Below, piece after piece: positions 10,932-20,006 of a stretch of DNA of 64,000 nucleotides. A program made the translations under genes and the position numbers. Within the stretch, counting starts at the first letter, position 1. Every line of letters begins with the position of its first letter. The notes below the pieces were generated by a model, which saw only the letters and a program-made list of their open reading frames with translations, made no database searches and had not been told where the DNA came from. The stretch is taken from positions 35,978 to 99,977 of the forward strand of contig NZ_AUAR01000016.1 in the NCBI RefSeq assembly GCF_000428825.1. Reading direction: 5' to 3'. The DNA comes from Desulfomicrobium escambiense DSM 10707 (lineage in GTDB: Bacteria; Desulfobacterota; Desulfovibrionia; Desulfovibrionales; Desulfomicrobiaceae).

Positions 10932-12119
10932 TCAGTTTCCCGCGTCCCGGGCCAGGGTCAGGGGCATGTCCTGGATGGGCGTGGCCAGTTCGCTGGTCAC
11001 GATGACGTCGCCCGCCGCAAGTCCGCTTGCCACCAGCACGGTTTCGGTGTCGCGCCAGGCCACGGCCACGGGCCGGATGTCCAGGGTGCCGTTCTGCACG
11101 GCCCAGACCGTGTCGTTTTCGCGCAGGGCGGAGCGCGGCAGGCGCACGACCTGATCGAGGTGTTTGCCTTCGATGTCCAGCCGGACGTACTCGCCCAGCA
11201 GGATGGGCGCGGGCGATGTCTCCAGGGGGCGCGGCAGGCTGACCAGCACGCGGGCCAGGCGGCCCTGGTCCTCCAGGTCGCCGCGCAGGCGCAGGATGCG
11301 CCCTTCGCGCTGGGCGCCGCTGGCCTGGGAGCGGACCAGCACGGAGGAACCGGGCCTGCCCTTTTCCGGCAGGAAAACCCAGGGCAGACGGTCCATGGGC
11401 AGCGTCGTCTCGACCCAGTACTCGCTTGCGTCGACCAGGGTGGCCAGGGTGTCGGTCGGTCCGATCCGGAATCCGATCTCCACCTGCTTGTCGAGCACCA
11501 GGGCCGTGAACGGCGCGGTCACGGTCGTGCGCTTCAGGTCGAGCCTGGCCTGGTCCAGCGCCGTTTCGGCCTGCAGGACCTTGGCCCTGGCCTGGGCCAG
11601 TTGCGGTTTGCGCAGGGCCAGGTTCGGGTCTTCTAGGGCTTTGCCGGATTTCTGCAGCAATTCGAGTTCGTGCCGTGCGACCTGCTGGTACCCGAGTTCG
11701 AGGTCCAGGGCCGCCCGGGCGCTGTCCAGGTCGGCCTGCCGGGCGCTCACGGCCAGGCGGAAGTCCTCGGCCTCCAGACGCAGGAGCGGCGCTCCGGCCT
11801 TCACGGTGGTGCCGGGCAGGAAATCCGGGGATACCTCCCGCACCACGCCGGACACTTCGGGCCGGATGAGCGTCCGGCGCGACGGGACCACGGTCCCCAT
11901 GGCGCGGACCACGACCGTTTCCGGCCCGGCCTTGGCGGTCATGACCTCGACCAGGGGCGCGATGACCGCTGGCGGACGCTGGGGCGGCTTGGGTCGGGTC
12001 TGGATGAAGCGTACGGCGGTGAAGACTCCGGCGCCGATGACGAGAATGGCCAGGAGAACGATGACGATTCTGACCTTGGAAGGCAGGGGCCTTGAGCTGT
12101 CGCACTCGGGGATGATCAT
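10932..12119 (-). CDS. RND efflux periplasmic adaptor (membrane fusion protein, HlyD/AcrA type)
   Basis: This 395-aa adaptor has an N-terminal membrane anchor (residues about 16-38) rather than a lipobox. Then follow a beta-barrel/lipoyl half (VVPSRRTLIRPEVSGVV), a coiled-coil hairpin rich in Ala/Leu/Gln (QADLDSARAALDLELGYQQVARHELELL), the return lipoyl strand (TVTAPFTALV), and C-terminal beta domains. It links the inner-membrane pump to the outer-membrane factor. ATG at 12119 overlaps the stop of the outer-membrane gene by ATGA, so earlier in-frame residues are not part of it. Confidence 0.92.
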   Translation of the reverse strand: MIIPECDSSRPLPSKVRIVIVLLAILVIGAGVFTAVRFIQTRPKPPQRPPAVIAPLVEVMTAKAGPETVVVRAMGTVVPSRRTLIRPEVSGVVREVSPDFLPGTTVKAGAPLLRLEAEDFRLAVSARQADLDSARAALDLELGYQQVARHELELLQKSGKALEDPNLALRKPQLAQARAKVLQAETALDQARLDLKRTTVTAPFTALVLDKQVEIGFRIGPTDTLATLVDASEYWVETTLPMDRLPWVFLPEKGRPGSSVLVRSQASGAQREGRILRLRGDLEDQGRLARVLVSLPRPLETSPAPILLGEYVRLDIEGKHLDQVVRLPRSALRENDTVWAVQNGTLDIRPVAVAWRDTETVLVASGLAAGDVIVTSELATPIQDMPLTLARDAGN

Positions 12120-13507
12120 GACGCGTCCGGTTCCGTGGTTGCTGGCTGGTCGGGGAAGGCCTGCCGCCAGCCTCTGCCCAGGGCCCGGCACAGGCCGGTC
12201 TGGAAGTTCAGCAGGGAGGCCTTGGCCTGGATTCTGGTGCGTTCGAGGCCTTGGACCTTGAGCAGCAGGGAAAGCACGGTGTCGTATTCGAGAACACCGT
12301 TGCCGTAGCGGACTCTGGCGCTCTGCAGGGCCGAGCGCGCGGCCTCGAGCTGGCGGTCCAGGGCGTCGACGAGGCCGGACTGCTTGAGCACGTCGCTCAC
12401 GCCCGTATCCACCTCGGACAGGGCCGTGAAGACGGCCTTCTCGTATGCGGCCAGCCGTTCGTCCCGTATGGCCTTCTGGCGTTCGACCTCGGCCGCGCGG
12501 CTGCCCCCGTCGAAGATGGGCGCCGTCAGGGACGCGGCCAGGTTGGCGAGCCAGTTGTCGAAAATGCGCCCCACGTCGTCCCCGTTCTGCTCGAAGCGGC
12601 CGGACAGGCGCAGGGCCGGCATGCGGTCGGCCCTGGCCGCCGCCACGTCCCAGCCCGCTTCCATGAGCCGCCGCCAGGAGGCGCGGATGTCGGGCCGATC
12701 CTGCAGCAGGTCGGAGGGCAGGCCCGTGTCGGGCAGGGGCAGGGGTTGCGGGAGGCGGGTGGAGGCGGAAAGGTCGAGGCTCCCCGGGGCCTTGCCCAGG
12801 AGCAGGTGCAGCCTGTTCTCCAGGCGCGCCGCCTCGGCTTGCACGGCGATGATGCGCGTGGTGTTCTCGGCCACGGCCTCGCGCTGCTGCAGCACGTCCA
12901 GGGCCGAAGCCAGGGAATTGGCGAAACGCAGGCTCAGGGCGGACTCGATGTCCGCGTTGGTGCGCTGCTGGGCTTCGAGGATGGCCAGTTGCTCGCGGGC
13001 CGAGCACAGGCCCACCCAGGCCTCGGCGATCTCGCCGCTCAGGGACAGGACCGCGGTGCGGAGGTCCTCAAGGCTGGCTTCGGCCGCAAGACTGTCGGCG
13101 CTGCGCAGGGAGCGCACCCGCCCCCAGAGGTCCAGCTCGAAGCTCGCGGCCAGGCCTAATCCGTAGGCGTCGGCTTCGACCACGTTCCGTTGCCTGATTT
13201 TGGACCAGTTGCGGGCCGCATCGCCGTCGGCGGTCACGGACGGCCACAGCGCGGCCCCCGTTCTGGCCGCGGCGGCCCTGGCCTGGTCCAGCCTGGCCAG
13301 GGCCGTGCGCAGGTCCGGGGCCGAGTGGAAGGCCTCGTCCATGAGGGCGTCGAGTTCCGGGCTGCCGAGTTCCCTCCACCACGCTTCGGGCGTGGCACGG
13401 TCTCCGGCCTCCACGCGGTAGGCCTGCGGCAGGGCGGGCTGGGGAGCCGGGTCAGGGGTGAAGGCGCGGCAGCCGGCCAGAAGAAGGAGAAGAAACAGCA
13501 GTCTCAT
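12116..13507 (-). CDS. Outer-membrane efflux lipoprotein (TolC/NodT family)
   Basis: This 463-aa protein starts MRLLFLLLLLAGC, a lipoprotein signal with lipobox LAGC and acylated Cys13. The rest is the duplicated TolC-type helical barrel: two repeats rich in Ala/Leu/Arg/Gln, with SPELDALMDEAFHSAPDLRTALARL opening the first and an RPDIRASWRRLMEAGWDVAAARADRMPALRLSG block before the second. It forms the outer-membrane exit duct of the tripartite pump. It is the first gene of the efflux operon, 103 bases after the hemerythrin stop. A longer start at 13552 would destroy the signal peptide. Confidence 0.92.
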   Translation of the reverse strand: MRLLFLLLLLAGCRAFTPDPAPQPALPQAYRVEAGDRATPEAWWRELGSPELDALMDEAFHSAPDLRTALARLDQARAAAARTGAALWPSVTADGDAARNWSKIRQRNVVEADAYGLGLAASFELDLWGRVRSLRSADSLAAEASLEDLRTAVLSLSGEIAEAWVGLCSAREQLAILEAQQRTNADIESALSLRFANSLASALDVLQQREAVAENTTRIIAVQAEAARLENRLHLLLGKAPGSLDLSASTRLPQPLPLPDTGLPSDLLQDRPDIRASWRRLMEAGWDVAAARADRMPALRLSGRFEQNGDDVGRIFDNWLANLAASLTAPIFDGGSRAAEVERQKAIRDERLAAYEKAVFTALSEVDTGVSDVLKQSGLVDALDRQLEAARSALQSARVRYGNGVLEYDTVLSLLLKVQGLERTRIQAKASLLNFQTGLCRALGRGWRQAFPDQPATTEPDAS

Positions 13508-13609
13508 GGGGCATGCTCCGGATGGGAGGGGCAGTCCTCGGGGAAGCCGCATCCGGGGCTGGGTCCGGAGCGGGCTGGTGGCTGATGGTTCATCGGGACG
13601 AAAGGGGCG

Positions 13610-14005
13610 CTACGCCTGCAACTGCTCCGAAAACCGTTTGTCGACGACGAGGATGTGGTTGGTCAGCCAGCCGCGCAGGAAATGGAGCATGTCCCAGGCC
13701 AGCCCCTCGGACGCCAGGATGACGTCGAGGTCGAAGAGCAGGATCTGGTCCACGAACATGGCGTGCTCGTCGCGGTGCTCGGCCAGTCCGGCATAGCCCG
13801 ACTCCTCCATGATCTTCTCTTCGGTCCGGAAATGGTACTGCGCGTACTCCTTGAGCTGCTCGACGATGCCCTTGAGGGTGTTCTTGTCGGCGTGGCCGAT
13901 GGCGTCGACAAGGGAATTGATGATTTCGACCAGTCTCAGGTGCTGGGCGTCCACCTCGCTGATGCCGGTTTCGAAGGATGAGTCCCACGTGATCTTCGCA
14001 GTCAT
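13610..14005 (-). CDS. Bacteriohemerythrin
   Basis: This 131-aa four-helix protein carries all diiron ligands: His22, His58, Glu62, His77, His81, His117 and Asp122. It binds O2 reversibly. In anaerobes and microaerophiles such proteins are thought to store, deliver or detect oxygen. It is a stand-alone soluble form with no sensor domain attached. AGGAG lies upstream of the ATG. It reads in the same direction as the efflux operon, 103 bases away, and could be cotranscribed. Confidence 0.95.
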   Translation of the reverse strand: MTAKITWDSSFETGISEVDAQHLRLVEIINSLVDAIGHADKNTLKGIVEQLKEYAQYHFRTEEKIMEESGYAGLAEHRDEHAMFVDQILLFDLDVILASEGLAWDMLHFLRGWLTNHILVVDKRFSEQLQA

Positions 14006-14140
14006 GTCGTGCTCCTGGATGGGCGGGGAGTATTCGAGAAGAATTCCTAACGCAGAACGGTCTTGGGGGAAAGGGGGAAATATCGAAAAGGGCGCAAAAG
14101 GAACGCTGCCTGTTGCCGTGCCCAGCGCGCCCGACCCGGC

Positions 14141-15214
14141 TCAGGCCGGATAGGTCCGGATCGTCCCGGGATCGTCCAGAGCGCGCAGGGCGGCCCGAGT
14201 CAGGGCGCCCATCTCGTCCTCGCCGGCATGGACCATGATCTTGGCCAGAAAGGATACCCTGCGGGAGACGGTGTCGACCAGATCCCCGTCATGCGCCAGG
14301 CCGCCCGTGAGGATGACCGCGTCGATGCGGCCTTCGAGCACGGCGGCCATGGCTCCGATCTCCTTGGCCACCTGGTAGGCCATGGCTTCACGCACTTCGC
14401 GGGCCCTCTCGTCGCCGGCCGTCACGCGCCGGTCGATCTCCAGGCCGTCGGCCGTACCCAGGTAGGCCAGGAAACCGCCCCGGCCGGTGATCCGGCGCCG
14501 TATTTCGGCCTCGTCCGCGCCTGGCGCGAAGCACCAGTCCACCAGGGACCCGGCGGGCAGGCCGCCGCTGCGCTCGGGCGAGAAGGGACCGTCGCCGTCC
14601 AGGGCGTTGTTGACGTCGACCACGCGCCCGCGGTCGTGGGCGCCCACGGACACGCCTCCGCCCATGTGGGCCACGATCAGGCGCAGATCCTCGTAGGGGC
14701 GCCCCAGTTCGGCGGCCGCCACCCTGGACACGGCCTTGTGGTTCAGGGCGTGAAAGATGCTGCGCCGGGAAATGTCCGGATGCCCGGAATAGCGGGCCAG
14801 GGGGCCCAACTCGTCCACGACCACCGGGTCGGCGATGAGGGCGGGAATGCCGGCCTCGTCCGCCAGGTCGCGAGCCAGGATGGCTCCGAGGTTGGAGGCA
14901 TGGGTGCCGAAGCGGCATGAACGCAGGTCGTCCAGCATGGCCTCGTTCACGGCGTAGGTGCCGCCGGGGATGGGCCGCATGAGCCCGCCGCGGCCGATGA
15001 CGGCCGCCAGGTCGGTGACGGCGAGGCCGTGCCGGTGCAGGGCGGCAAGGATGAGTTCCCGCCTGTACCCTTCCTGGTCCATGATGTGGCCGAAGCCGGC
15101 AAGCTCCGTGGCGTCGTGGCGAATGGTCTCGACGAAGACGGGTTCATCGCCGGCGAAGACCGCGATCTTGGTCGAGGTGGAGCCGGGGTTTATGGCCAGG
15201 ATGTGCGGCGTCAC
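14141..15214 (-). CDS. buk: Butyrate kinase
   Basis: This 357-aa acetokinase-family enzyme converts butyryl (or branched-chain acyl) phosphate and ADP to the acid and ATP. It shows NPGSTSTKIAVF at the N-terminus, the ATP/phosphate loop IVAHMGGGVSVGAHDRGRVVDVNNALDGDGPFSPERSG, and the C-terminal AVILTGGLAHD nucleotide-binding motif, all closer to Buk than AckA. The start is GTG overlapping the ptb stop by GTGA, with GGAGG upstream. With ptb it makes a substrate-level phosphorylation pair; the natural acyl group is unknown. Confidence 0.93.
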   Translation of the reverse strand: MTPHILAINPGSTSTKIAVFAGDEPVFVETIRHDATELAGFGHIMDQEGYRRELILAALHRHGLAVTDLAAVIGRGGLMRPIPGGTYAVNEAMLDDLRSCRFGTHASNLGAILARDLADEAGIPALIADPVVVDELGPLARYSGHPDISRRSIFHALNHKAVSRVAAAELGRPYEDLRLIVAHMGGGVSVGAHDRGRVVDVNNALDGDGPFSPERSGGLPAGSLVDWCFAPGADEAEIRRRITGRGGFLAYLGTADGLEIDRRVTAGDERAREVREAMAYQVAKEIGAMAAVLEGRIDAVILTGGLAHDGDLVDTVSRRVSFLAKIMVHAGEDEMGALTRAALRALDDPGTIRTYPA

Positions 15215-16131
15215 GCGATGCCCTCCGCTTTCGCCGCGGCCATGAGCACGCCCAGCGCTACGGCGTTGATCTTGGTTTCGTGGGAGTCGGCCCGGGAGTT
15301 GAGGAGCACCGGGGCCTTGGTGCCCATGACCACCCCGGCCGAGCGGGCGTGGGCGAAGTACATGAGGCTCTTGTAGAAGATGTTGCCGGCGGCCAGGTCC
15401 GGAGCCAGGAGGATGTCGGCCTTTCCGGCCAGGGGGTCATCCATGCCCTTGTGGCGGGCGGCGCGCTCGCTGATGGCGTTGTCCAGGGCGTAGGGGCCGC
15501 CCACGCGGCAGCCGGGCAGGCGGCCGTCGCGGTTCATCTCGACCAGGGCCGCCGCGTCCACGGTGGCGGGCATCTTCGGGTTGACCTTCTCGGACTCGCA
15601 CAGCACGCCGACCACGGGGTCCGGGTTGCCCAGGGCGCGGGCCACCTTCACGGCGTTGAGCACGATCTGGCGCTTGGTCTCGAGGTCGGGCTTGATGATC
15701 ATGGCCGCGTCGGTCAGGAGGTAGAGCTTGTCGAAGCCGGGCACGTCCATGACAACGGTATGGCTGACGGTGCTCCCGTTGCGCAGCCCCGCGTCGCGGT
15801 CCAGCACGGCCCTGAAGAGGACGGAGGAGTCCACGAACCCCTTGAGCAGGATTTGGGCCCGCCCGGAGGCCACGACCTGAACCGTGGCCGACGCACCGGC
15901 GGCCTCGCCGCGGGCGTCCACGAGTTCGAAACTGGAAAGGTCGAGGCCCATCCCGTCGGCCAGGGTGCGGATCTTGTCGGTCTCCCCGACCAGGATGAAC
16001 CGGGCCAGCCCCAGGGCGTAGGCCTCGGCCACGGCCTTCAGGGCCTCGGTGTCGTGGGCGCAGGCCACGGCCACGGTCTGGACGGGCAGGGTCAGGGCCT
16101 TTTCGCGGATCTGTTGCATCGATGTGAGCAT
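15211..16131 (-). CDS. ptb: Phosphate butyryltransferase
   Basis: This protein of about 306 aa belongs to the phosphotransacetylase/phosphotransbutyrylase family. It exchanges CoA for phosphate on butyryl-CoA or related acyl-CoA, feeding the butyrate kinase encoded next. Diagnostic segments are AVACAHDTEALKAVAEA, LTDAAMIIKPDLETKRQIV, DILLAPDLAAGNIFYKSLMYFA and GTKAPVLLNSRADSHETK. ATG at 16131 follows AAGGAGG; an internal ATG at 16119 is possible. The pair is divergent from the MFS transporter. Confidence 0.93.
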   Translation of the reverse strand: MLTSMQQIREKALTLPVQTVAVACAHDTEALKAVAEAYALGLARFILVGETDKIRTLADGMGLDLSSFELVDARGEAAGASATVQVVASGRAQILLKGFVDSSVLFRAVLDRDAGLRNGSTVSHTVVMDVPGFDKLYLLTDAAMIIKPDLETKRQIVLNAVKVARALGNPDPVVGVLCESEKVNPKMPATVDAAALVEMNRDGRLPGCRVGGPYALDNAISERAARHKGMDDPLAGKADILLAPDLAAGNIFYKSLMYFAHARSAGVVMGTKAPVLLNSRADSHETKINAVALGVLMAAAKAEGIA

Positions 16132-16280
16132 CTCGCCTCCTTGCGAGCCTTGCCGATAGATCATCGATTAGATGAAAACAAGGGGCTGACGCAACCGATT
16201 TTGCGCCGGCTGCGCATTCGGTTGCCGGGCTTGCCCCGCGGGCGGGGGAAGGCTAACCAGACCCGACATTCGGAGGAAAC

Positions 16281-17642
16281 ATGCAGAACCGAACCGCCGC
16301 CCTGGTCGCCGGGTCCATGGCCAGCTTTCTCGTCCCGTTCATGATGTCCGCGGTGGGCATCACCCTGCCCGTGGTGCAGACCGAGCTTCAGGCCACGGCC
16401 GTGGAGCTGAGCTGGGTGGCCGGCAGCTACATCCTGGCCCTGGCCGCCATACTGCTGCCGGTGGGGCGCCTGGCCGACATCTGGGGGCGCAGGCGGACCT
16501 TCGTCTGGGGCACGGCGGCCTTCGTCGTGTTTTCCGTATGCGCCTCCCTGGCCTGGTCCGTGGCCAGCCTCGTCGTGCTGCGCATCGTGCAGGGCGTGGG
16601 CGCGGCCATGATCCTGTCCACGGGCGTGGCCATCGTGACGGACATCTACCCGAAGAACGAGCGCGGCAAGGTCATGGGCGTGCTGGTGGCCTGCGTCTAT
16701 CTCGGCCTGTCCGTGGGGCCGCTGGTGGGGGGGCTGATGACCGACCTCGCGGGATGGCGCAGCGTCTTTTTCCTGAGCCTGCCCCCGGGTCTGGCCTGCT
16801 GGCTGCTGGCCATGCGCATCGAGGGCGAGTGGCGGCCGGCGGAAGGGGAGCGTTTCGACGCCCTCGGGAGTCTCTACTACGCGCTCTTCGTGGTCTGCTT
16901 CGTCAACGGCCTGACGGGTCTGGCCAGGCCCGTCCAGGGGCTCCCCCTGCTCGCGGGCGCGGCGTCCCTGGGCCTGTTGTTTGTGCTGCGCTCCAAGCGC
17001 GCCGTTCACCCCCTGCTGGAGCTGTCCCTGTTCACGTCCAACCGCGTGTTTCTGCTGACAAGCCTGGCGACCCTCGTCAACTATGCCGGCACCTTCGCCG
17101 TGGGCTTCCTGCTGAGCCTCTACCTGCAGGTGGTCAAGGGCTTCTCGCCCATGAACGCCGGGTTTCTGCTCGTGGTCCAGCCCGTGGTGCAGAGCCTGCT
17201 GTCCCCTCTGGCGGGGACCCTTTCGGACAGGTTCAACGCGGCGGGCATGGCCAGCCTGGGCATGGCGCTGTGCGCCCTGGGACTTCTGTGCATGGTCGGC
17301 GTGGGCGCCGGCACCTCCCTGTGGGCCATCGGGGCGATTCTGGCGCTTCTCGGGCTGGGCTTCGCGCTCTTCGCCTCGCCCAACATGAGCGTGATCATGG
17401 GCAGCGTCGAGCCCCGGCATTACAGCATCGCCTCCAGCCTGGTGGCGACCATGCGCACTTTCGGCATGTCCCTGTCCATGGGCATCGCCACGGTGGTCTT
17501 CGGCTTCCTGCTGCACGGGCGGCAGGTCAGCCCCGAGACCGTCCCGCAGTTTTTGGTCAGTATGCACATCATCTTCGCCGTGTGCGCGGCGCTGTGCGTC
17601 ATCGGCGTGTTCTGCTCCCTGGGCCGGGTCCGCAAGGGCTGA
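16281..17642 (+). CDS. MFS drug-exporter-type transporter (DHA2/EmrB-like)
   Basis: This 453-aa integral membrane protein has 12-14 hydrophobic segments. MFS motif A is present as GRLADIWGRRRTF between TM2 and TM3, and the antiporter motif C region lies around VACVYLGLSVGPLVGGLMTD in TM5. The fold and order match the DHA2 exporter family, although the length is at the short end for a 14-TM member. GGAGG precedes the ATG. The substrate is unknown. A small cytochrome c gene follows 87 bases downstream with its own ribosome-binding site. Confidence 0.85.
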   Translation: MQNRTAALVAGSMASFLVPFMMSAVGITLPVVQTELQATAVELSWVAGSYILALAAILLPVGRLADIWGRRRTFVWGTAAFVVFSVCASLAWSVASLVVLRIVQGVGAAMILSTGVAIVTDIYPKNERGKVMGVLVACVYLGLSVGPLVGGLMTDLAGWRSVFFLSLPPGLACWLLAMRIEGEWRPAEGERFDALGSLYYALFVVCFVNGLTGLARPVQGLPLLAGAASLGLLFVLRSKRAVHPLLELSLFTSNRVFLLTSLATLVNYAGTFAVGFLLSLYLQVVKGFSPMNAGFLLVVQPVVQSLLSPLAGTLSDRFNAAGMASLGMALCALGLLCMVGVGAGTSLWAIGAILALLGLGFALFASPNMSVIMGSVEPRHYSIASSLVATMRTFGMSLSMGIATVVFGFLLHGRQVSPETVPQFLVSMHIIFAVCAALCVIGVFCSLGRVRKG

Positions 17643-17729
17643 TGCCTTCGAAGCGCCTGGCGTTTGCCTTCGGTGACCGTCCCGGTGTACAAGGGGGCAG
17701 AGTTGGAAACCACAACCGGAGGAATCGAG

Positions 17730-17996
17730 ATGCGCAGAAGCAACCTGTCGTTGGCGACCGCCATCGCCGTGTGCCTGGTGTCCGTGTGGGCCTTTGCCGT
17801 CGACGGCGAGGCCCTGGTGCAGCAAACCTGTACGAAATGCCATGACCTGACCCGCGTGCGTGCGGCCTTCGGGGTCAAGGACCAGGCCGCGTGGTCGACC
17901 ACTGTGGTCAGGATGCTCGCCAAGCCGAACGCCCCGGCCGTGGGCGCCGAGGAGCAGGCGGCCATCATCGGCTGGCTTTCGGCGCAGAAAAAATGA
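17730..17996 (+). CDS. Small periplasmic monoheme cytochrome c-like protein
   Basis: This 88-aa protein has a signal peptide (AIAVCLVSVWAFA) and one heme-attachment site, Cys34-Thr-Lys-Cys37-His38. Met62, in RMLAKPNAP, is a candidate sixth ligand. The pattern of CTKCH, a Trp-containing helix and a C-terminal IIGWLSAQKK helix matches short class-I-like cytochromes that carry single electrons in the periplasm. CCGGAGG supports ATG at 17730. Its redox partner is unknown. Confidence 0.85.
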   Translation: MRRSNLSLATAIAVCLVSVWAFAVDGEALVQQTCTKCHDLTRVRAAFGVKDQAAWSTTVVRMLAKPNAPAVGAEEQAAIIGWLSAQKK

Positions 17997-18031
17997 GCCG
18001 GAAAGGGCAACGAGCTGGGAAACCGGGCGTG

Positions 18032-18070
18032 AATGCAGCATCGGACAAGTACCGGCGCTGCATTTTTTTA
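18032..18070 (+). terminator. Rho-independent terminator after the cytochrome c gene
   Basis: The stem AATGCAGC / GCTGCATT encloses a 17-base loop and runs into a T tract (TTTTTTTA), 35 bases after the stop codon. Confidence 0.85.
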
Positions 18071-18127
18071 CGTCTGCGCGCATGGTGTTGCGAACCCGAC
18101 CTGTTTGGGCGGAATTTGCTGTCATCG

Positions 18128-18155
18128 TTGACATATTCGCTTTTCGAGGCATAAT
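18128..18155 (+). promoter_or_regulatory. Sigma70 promoter of the tungstate/molybdate transporter operon
   Basis: A perfect TTGACA at 18128-18133 is 16 bases from CATAAT at 18150-18155. The predicted start of transcription is near 18162, only about 27 bases before the ATG. Confidence 0.75.
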
Positions 18156-18156
18156 T

Positions 18157-18179
18157 CCAGGGTCATTTCATAACCCTGG
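18157..18179. promoter_or_regulatory. Operator-like palindrome over the transcription start
   Basis: CCAGGGT and ACCCTGG flank a 9-base centre. The site begins two bases after the -10 box, spans the expected +1, and its 3' arm overlaps the first bases of the GGAGG ribosome-binding site (18178-18182). This is where a metal-responsive repressor would block transcription. It does not resemble the E. coli ModE box as I remember it. Confidence 0.55.
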
Positions 18180-18188
18180 AGGTAACTC

Positions 18189-19175
18189 ATGAACAGCGTG
18201 ACGTGTGTCTGGTCGATCAAAGCCCTGATGGCGGCCCTCTTCGTTTTCATTCTGGCCGGTCCGGTCTGCGCCGAACCCTCGGGCAAGCTGGTCATTTTTC
18301 ATGCCGGCAGCCTGGCCGTGCCTTTCGGGGACATGGAAAAGGCCTTCGAGGCCAAGTACCCCAAGGTCGACATCCAGCGCGAGTCCGGCGGAAGCACCAA
18401 GCTGGCCCGCATGATCACGGAACTCGGCAAGCCTGCTGACATCATGGCTTCGGCCGACTACTTGGTCATCGACGAAATGCTCGTGCCCGGGTTCGCCGGC
18501 TGGAACGCCCGTTTCGCCACCAACCAGATCGTCCTGTGCTACACGCCCCAGAGCAAATACGCCGCCGAGATCAACGACAAGAACTGGACGGAGATCCTGC
18601 AGCGTCCCGACGTGGTTTGGGGGCATTCTGACCCCAACTTGGACCCGTGCGGATACCGCAGCCTCATGACCGTCCAGCTGGCCGAGAAGTTCTCGGGCCA
18701 GGCCGGCCTCTATGACAAGATTCTGGCCAACAGGCCGGAAAAGAATGTGCGGCCCAAATCCGTTGAGCTCATCTCCATGCTCGAATCCGGAAACATGGAC
18801 TACGCCTTCGAGTACATGTCCGTAGCGGTGCAGCACGGGCTCAAGTTCGTGGCCTTCGACGACCACATCAACCTGGGCAACTACGCCATGGACCCGTTCT
18901 ACGCCACGGCCGTGGTCAAGGTCACGGGCAAGGAGCCCGGCACGTTCATGGAAATGAAGGGCAGCTCAATCACCTACGGCGTGACCATGCTCAAGAATGC
19001 GCCCAATCCCGAGGCGGCCGAGGCCTTTCTGGCCTATCTGCTGGATGAGAACGGGGGCCTGAAGATTCTCAAGGATCAGGGCCAGCCTCCCATCATGCCG
19101 GCCAGCGTCGCTACCCAGGACATGCATACAGCGCTTCCGCAGGGCCTCAAGACTTTGGTCAAGGTCTCGAAATAA
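18189..19175 (+). CDS. wtpA: Tungstate/molybdate ABC transporter, substrate-binding protein (WtpA-like)
   Basis: This 328-aa periplasmic protein has a signal peptide ending near PVCAEP. The mature start [20 protein letters not shown] is the WtpA hallmark, with the oxyanion pocket built from [25 protein letters not shown] and the [11 protein letters not shown] region. WtpA proteins bind tungstate and molybdate with high affinity. ATG at 18189 has GGAGGT at ideal spacing. It is first in a three-gene operon with a strong promoter and operator-like site. The tungsten aldehyde oxidoreductase at 52.5-54.4 kb gives a use for the metal. Confidence 0.87.
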   Translation: MNSVTCVWSIKALMAALFVFILAGPVCAEPSGKLVIFHAGSLAVPFGDMEKAFEAKYPKVDIQRESGGSTKLARMITELGKPADIMASADYLVIDEMLVPGFAGWNARFATNQIVLCYTPQSKYAAEINDKNWTEILQRPDVVWGHSDPNLDPCGYRSLMTVQLAEKFSGQAGLYDKILANRPEKNVRPKSVELISMLESGNMDYAFEYMSVAVQHGLKFVAFDDHINLGNYAMDPFYATAVVKVTGKEPGTFMEMKGSSITYGVTMLKNAPNPEAAEAFLAYLLDENGGLKILKDQGQPPIMPASVATQDMHTALPQGLKTLVKVSK

Positions 19176-20006
19176 ATGCTCCTTTCCTTTGCTGGCGTGC
19201 GCCGGGAAGGCCTCCCAGGAGGCCTTCCCGGACGTGTTTTTCAGGCCTGGCTGGCGCTGTCCTGCGTGCTGGTTCTGCTTTTCATCGTCGTGCCCCTGGC
19301 CCGGACCGTGGTTTCGCCGGATGCGGAGCGCATGTGGGCCACCCTGCGCGATCCGGATGTGCTGCGTTCCGTGGGCCTGTCCATGGGCGCATCGGCCATG
19401 GCCGCCGTCCTGTCGCTGTTCTTCGGCACCCCCCTGGCTTATGTCCTGGCCAGACGGGAGTTTCCCGGCAAGAAGGTCGTGGAGAGTCTCATCGACCTGC
19501 CCATCATGATCCCGCATCCGGTCATCGGCATCGCTTTCCTGACCCTGGCCGGCCGCAACAACTGGTTCGGGCGGATGCTCGGTGGGATGGGCGTGGAGAT
19601 CATGGGCACGGTCACTGGCATCACCATGGTCCTCTTTTTCGTGGGGCTGCCGTTCTACATCAACACGGTCAAGGCCGGATTCGAGAGCGTGCCCGTGCGC
19701 CTGGAGCGCGTCTCCCGCTCCCTTGGCGCGGGACCCGGCGAAACGTTCTTCCGCGTCACGCTGCCCATGTGCCGCCGATCCGTGCTGGTGGGCATGATCA
19801 TGTGCATGGCCCGGGCGCTGAGCGAGTTCGGGGCCGTGGTCATCGTGGCCTACCATCCCATGATCGCGCCGGTGCTCATGTTCGAGCGCTTCACCGCCTA
19901 CGGCCTGAAGTACTCGCAGCCCGTGGCGGTCATCCTCATTCTGGTCAGCCTCGTTTTCTTCGTGCTGTTGCGTTTGCTGTCGCGCGGCCCCGGGGGGCGG
20001 GCATGA
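19176..20006 (+). CDS. wtpB: Tungstate/molybdate ABC transporter permease (WtpB/ModB-like)
   Basis: This 276-aa permease has about six hydrophobic segments. It shows the molybdate-permease signature LPIMIPHPVIGIAFLTLAG and the cytoplasmic coupling loop RSLGAGPGETFFRVTLPM, followed by ALSEFGAVVIVAYHP. The ATG follows the wtpA TAA with no gap, indicating coupling. The first 20 residues are encoded across a terminator-like hairpin, so the N-terminus is uncertain, but no later in-frame ATG precedes the first membrane segment. Confidence 0.86.
   Translation: MLLSFAGVRREGLPGGLPGRVFQAWLALSCVLVLLFIVVPLARTVVSPDAERMWATLRDPDVLRSVGLSMGASAMAAVLSLFFGTPLAYVLARREFPGKKVVESLIDLPIMIPHPVIGIAFLTLAGRNNWFGRMLGGMGVEIMGTVTGITMVLFFVGLPFYINTVKAGFESVPVRLERVSRSLGAGPGETFFRVTLPMCRRSVLVGMIMCMARALSEFGAVVIVAYHPMIAPVLMFERFTAYGLKYSQPVAVILILVSLVFFVLLRLLSRGPGGRA
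19202..19241 (+). terminator. Terminator-like hairpin inside the 5' end of wtpB
   Basis: A perfect 14-bp stem (CCGGGAAGGCCTCC / GGAGGCCTTCCCGG, CA between the arms) is followed by ACGTGTTTTT. It lies 27 bases downstream of the wtpA stop. It has the form of a rho-independent terminator or mRNA-stabilising element and could lower permease and ATPase output relative to the binding protein. Confidence 0.5.
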
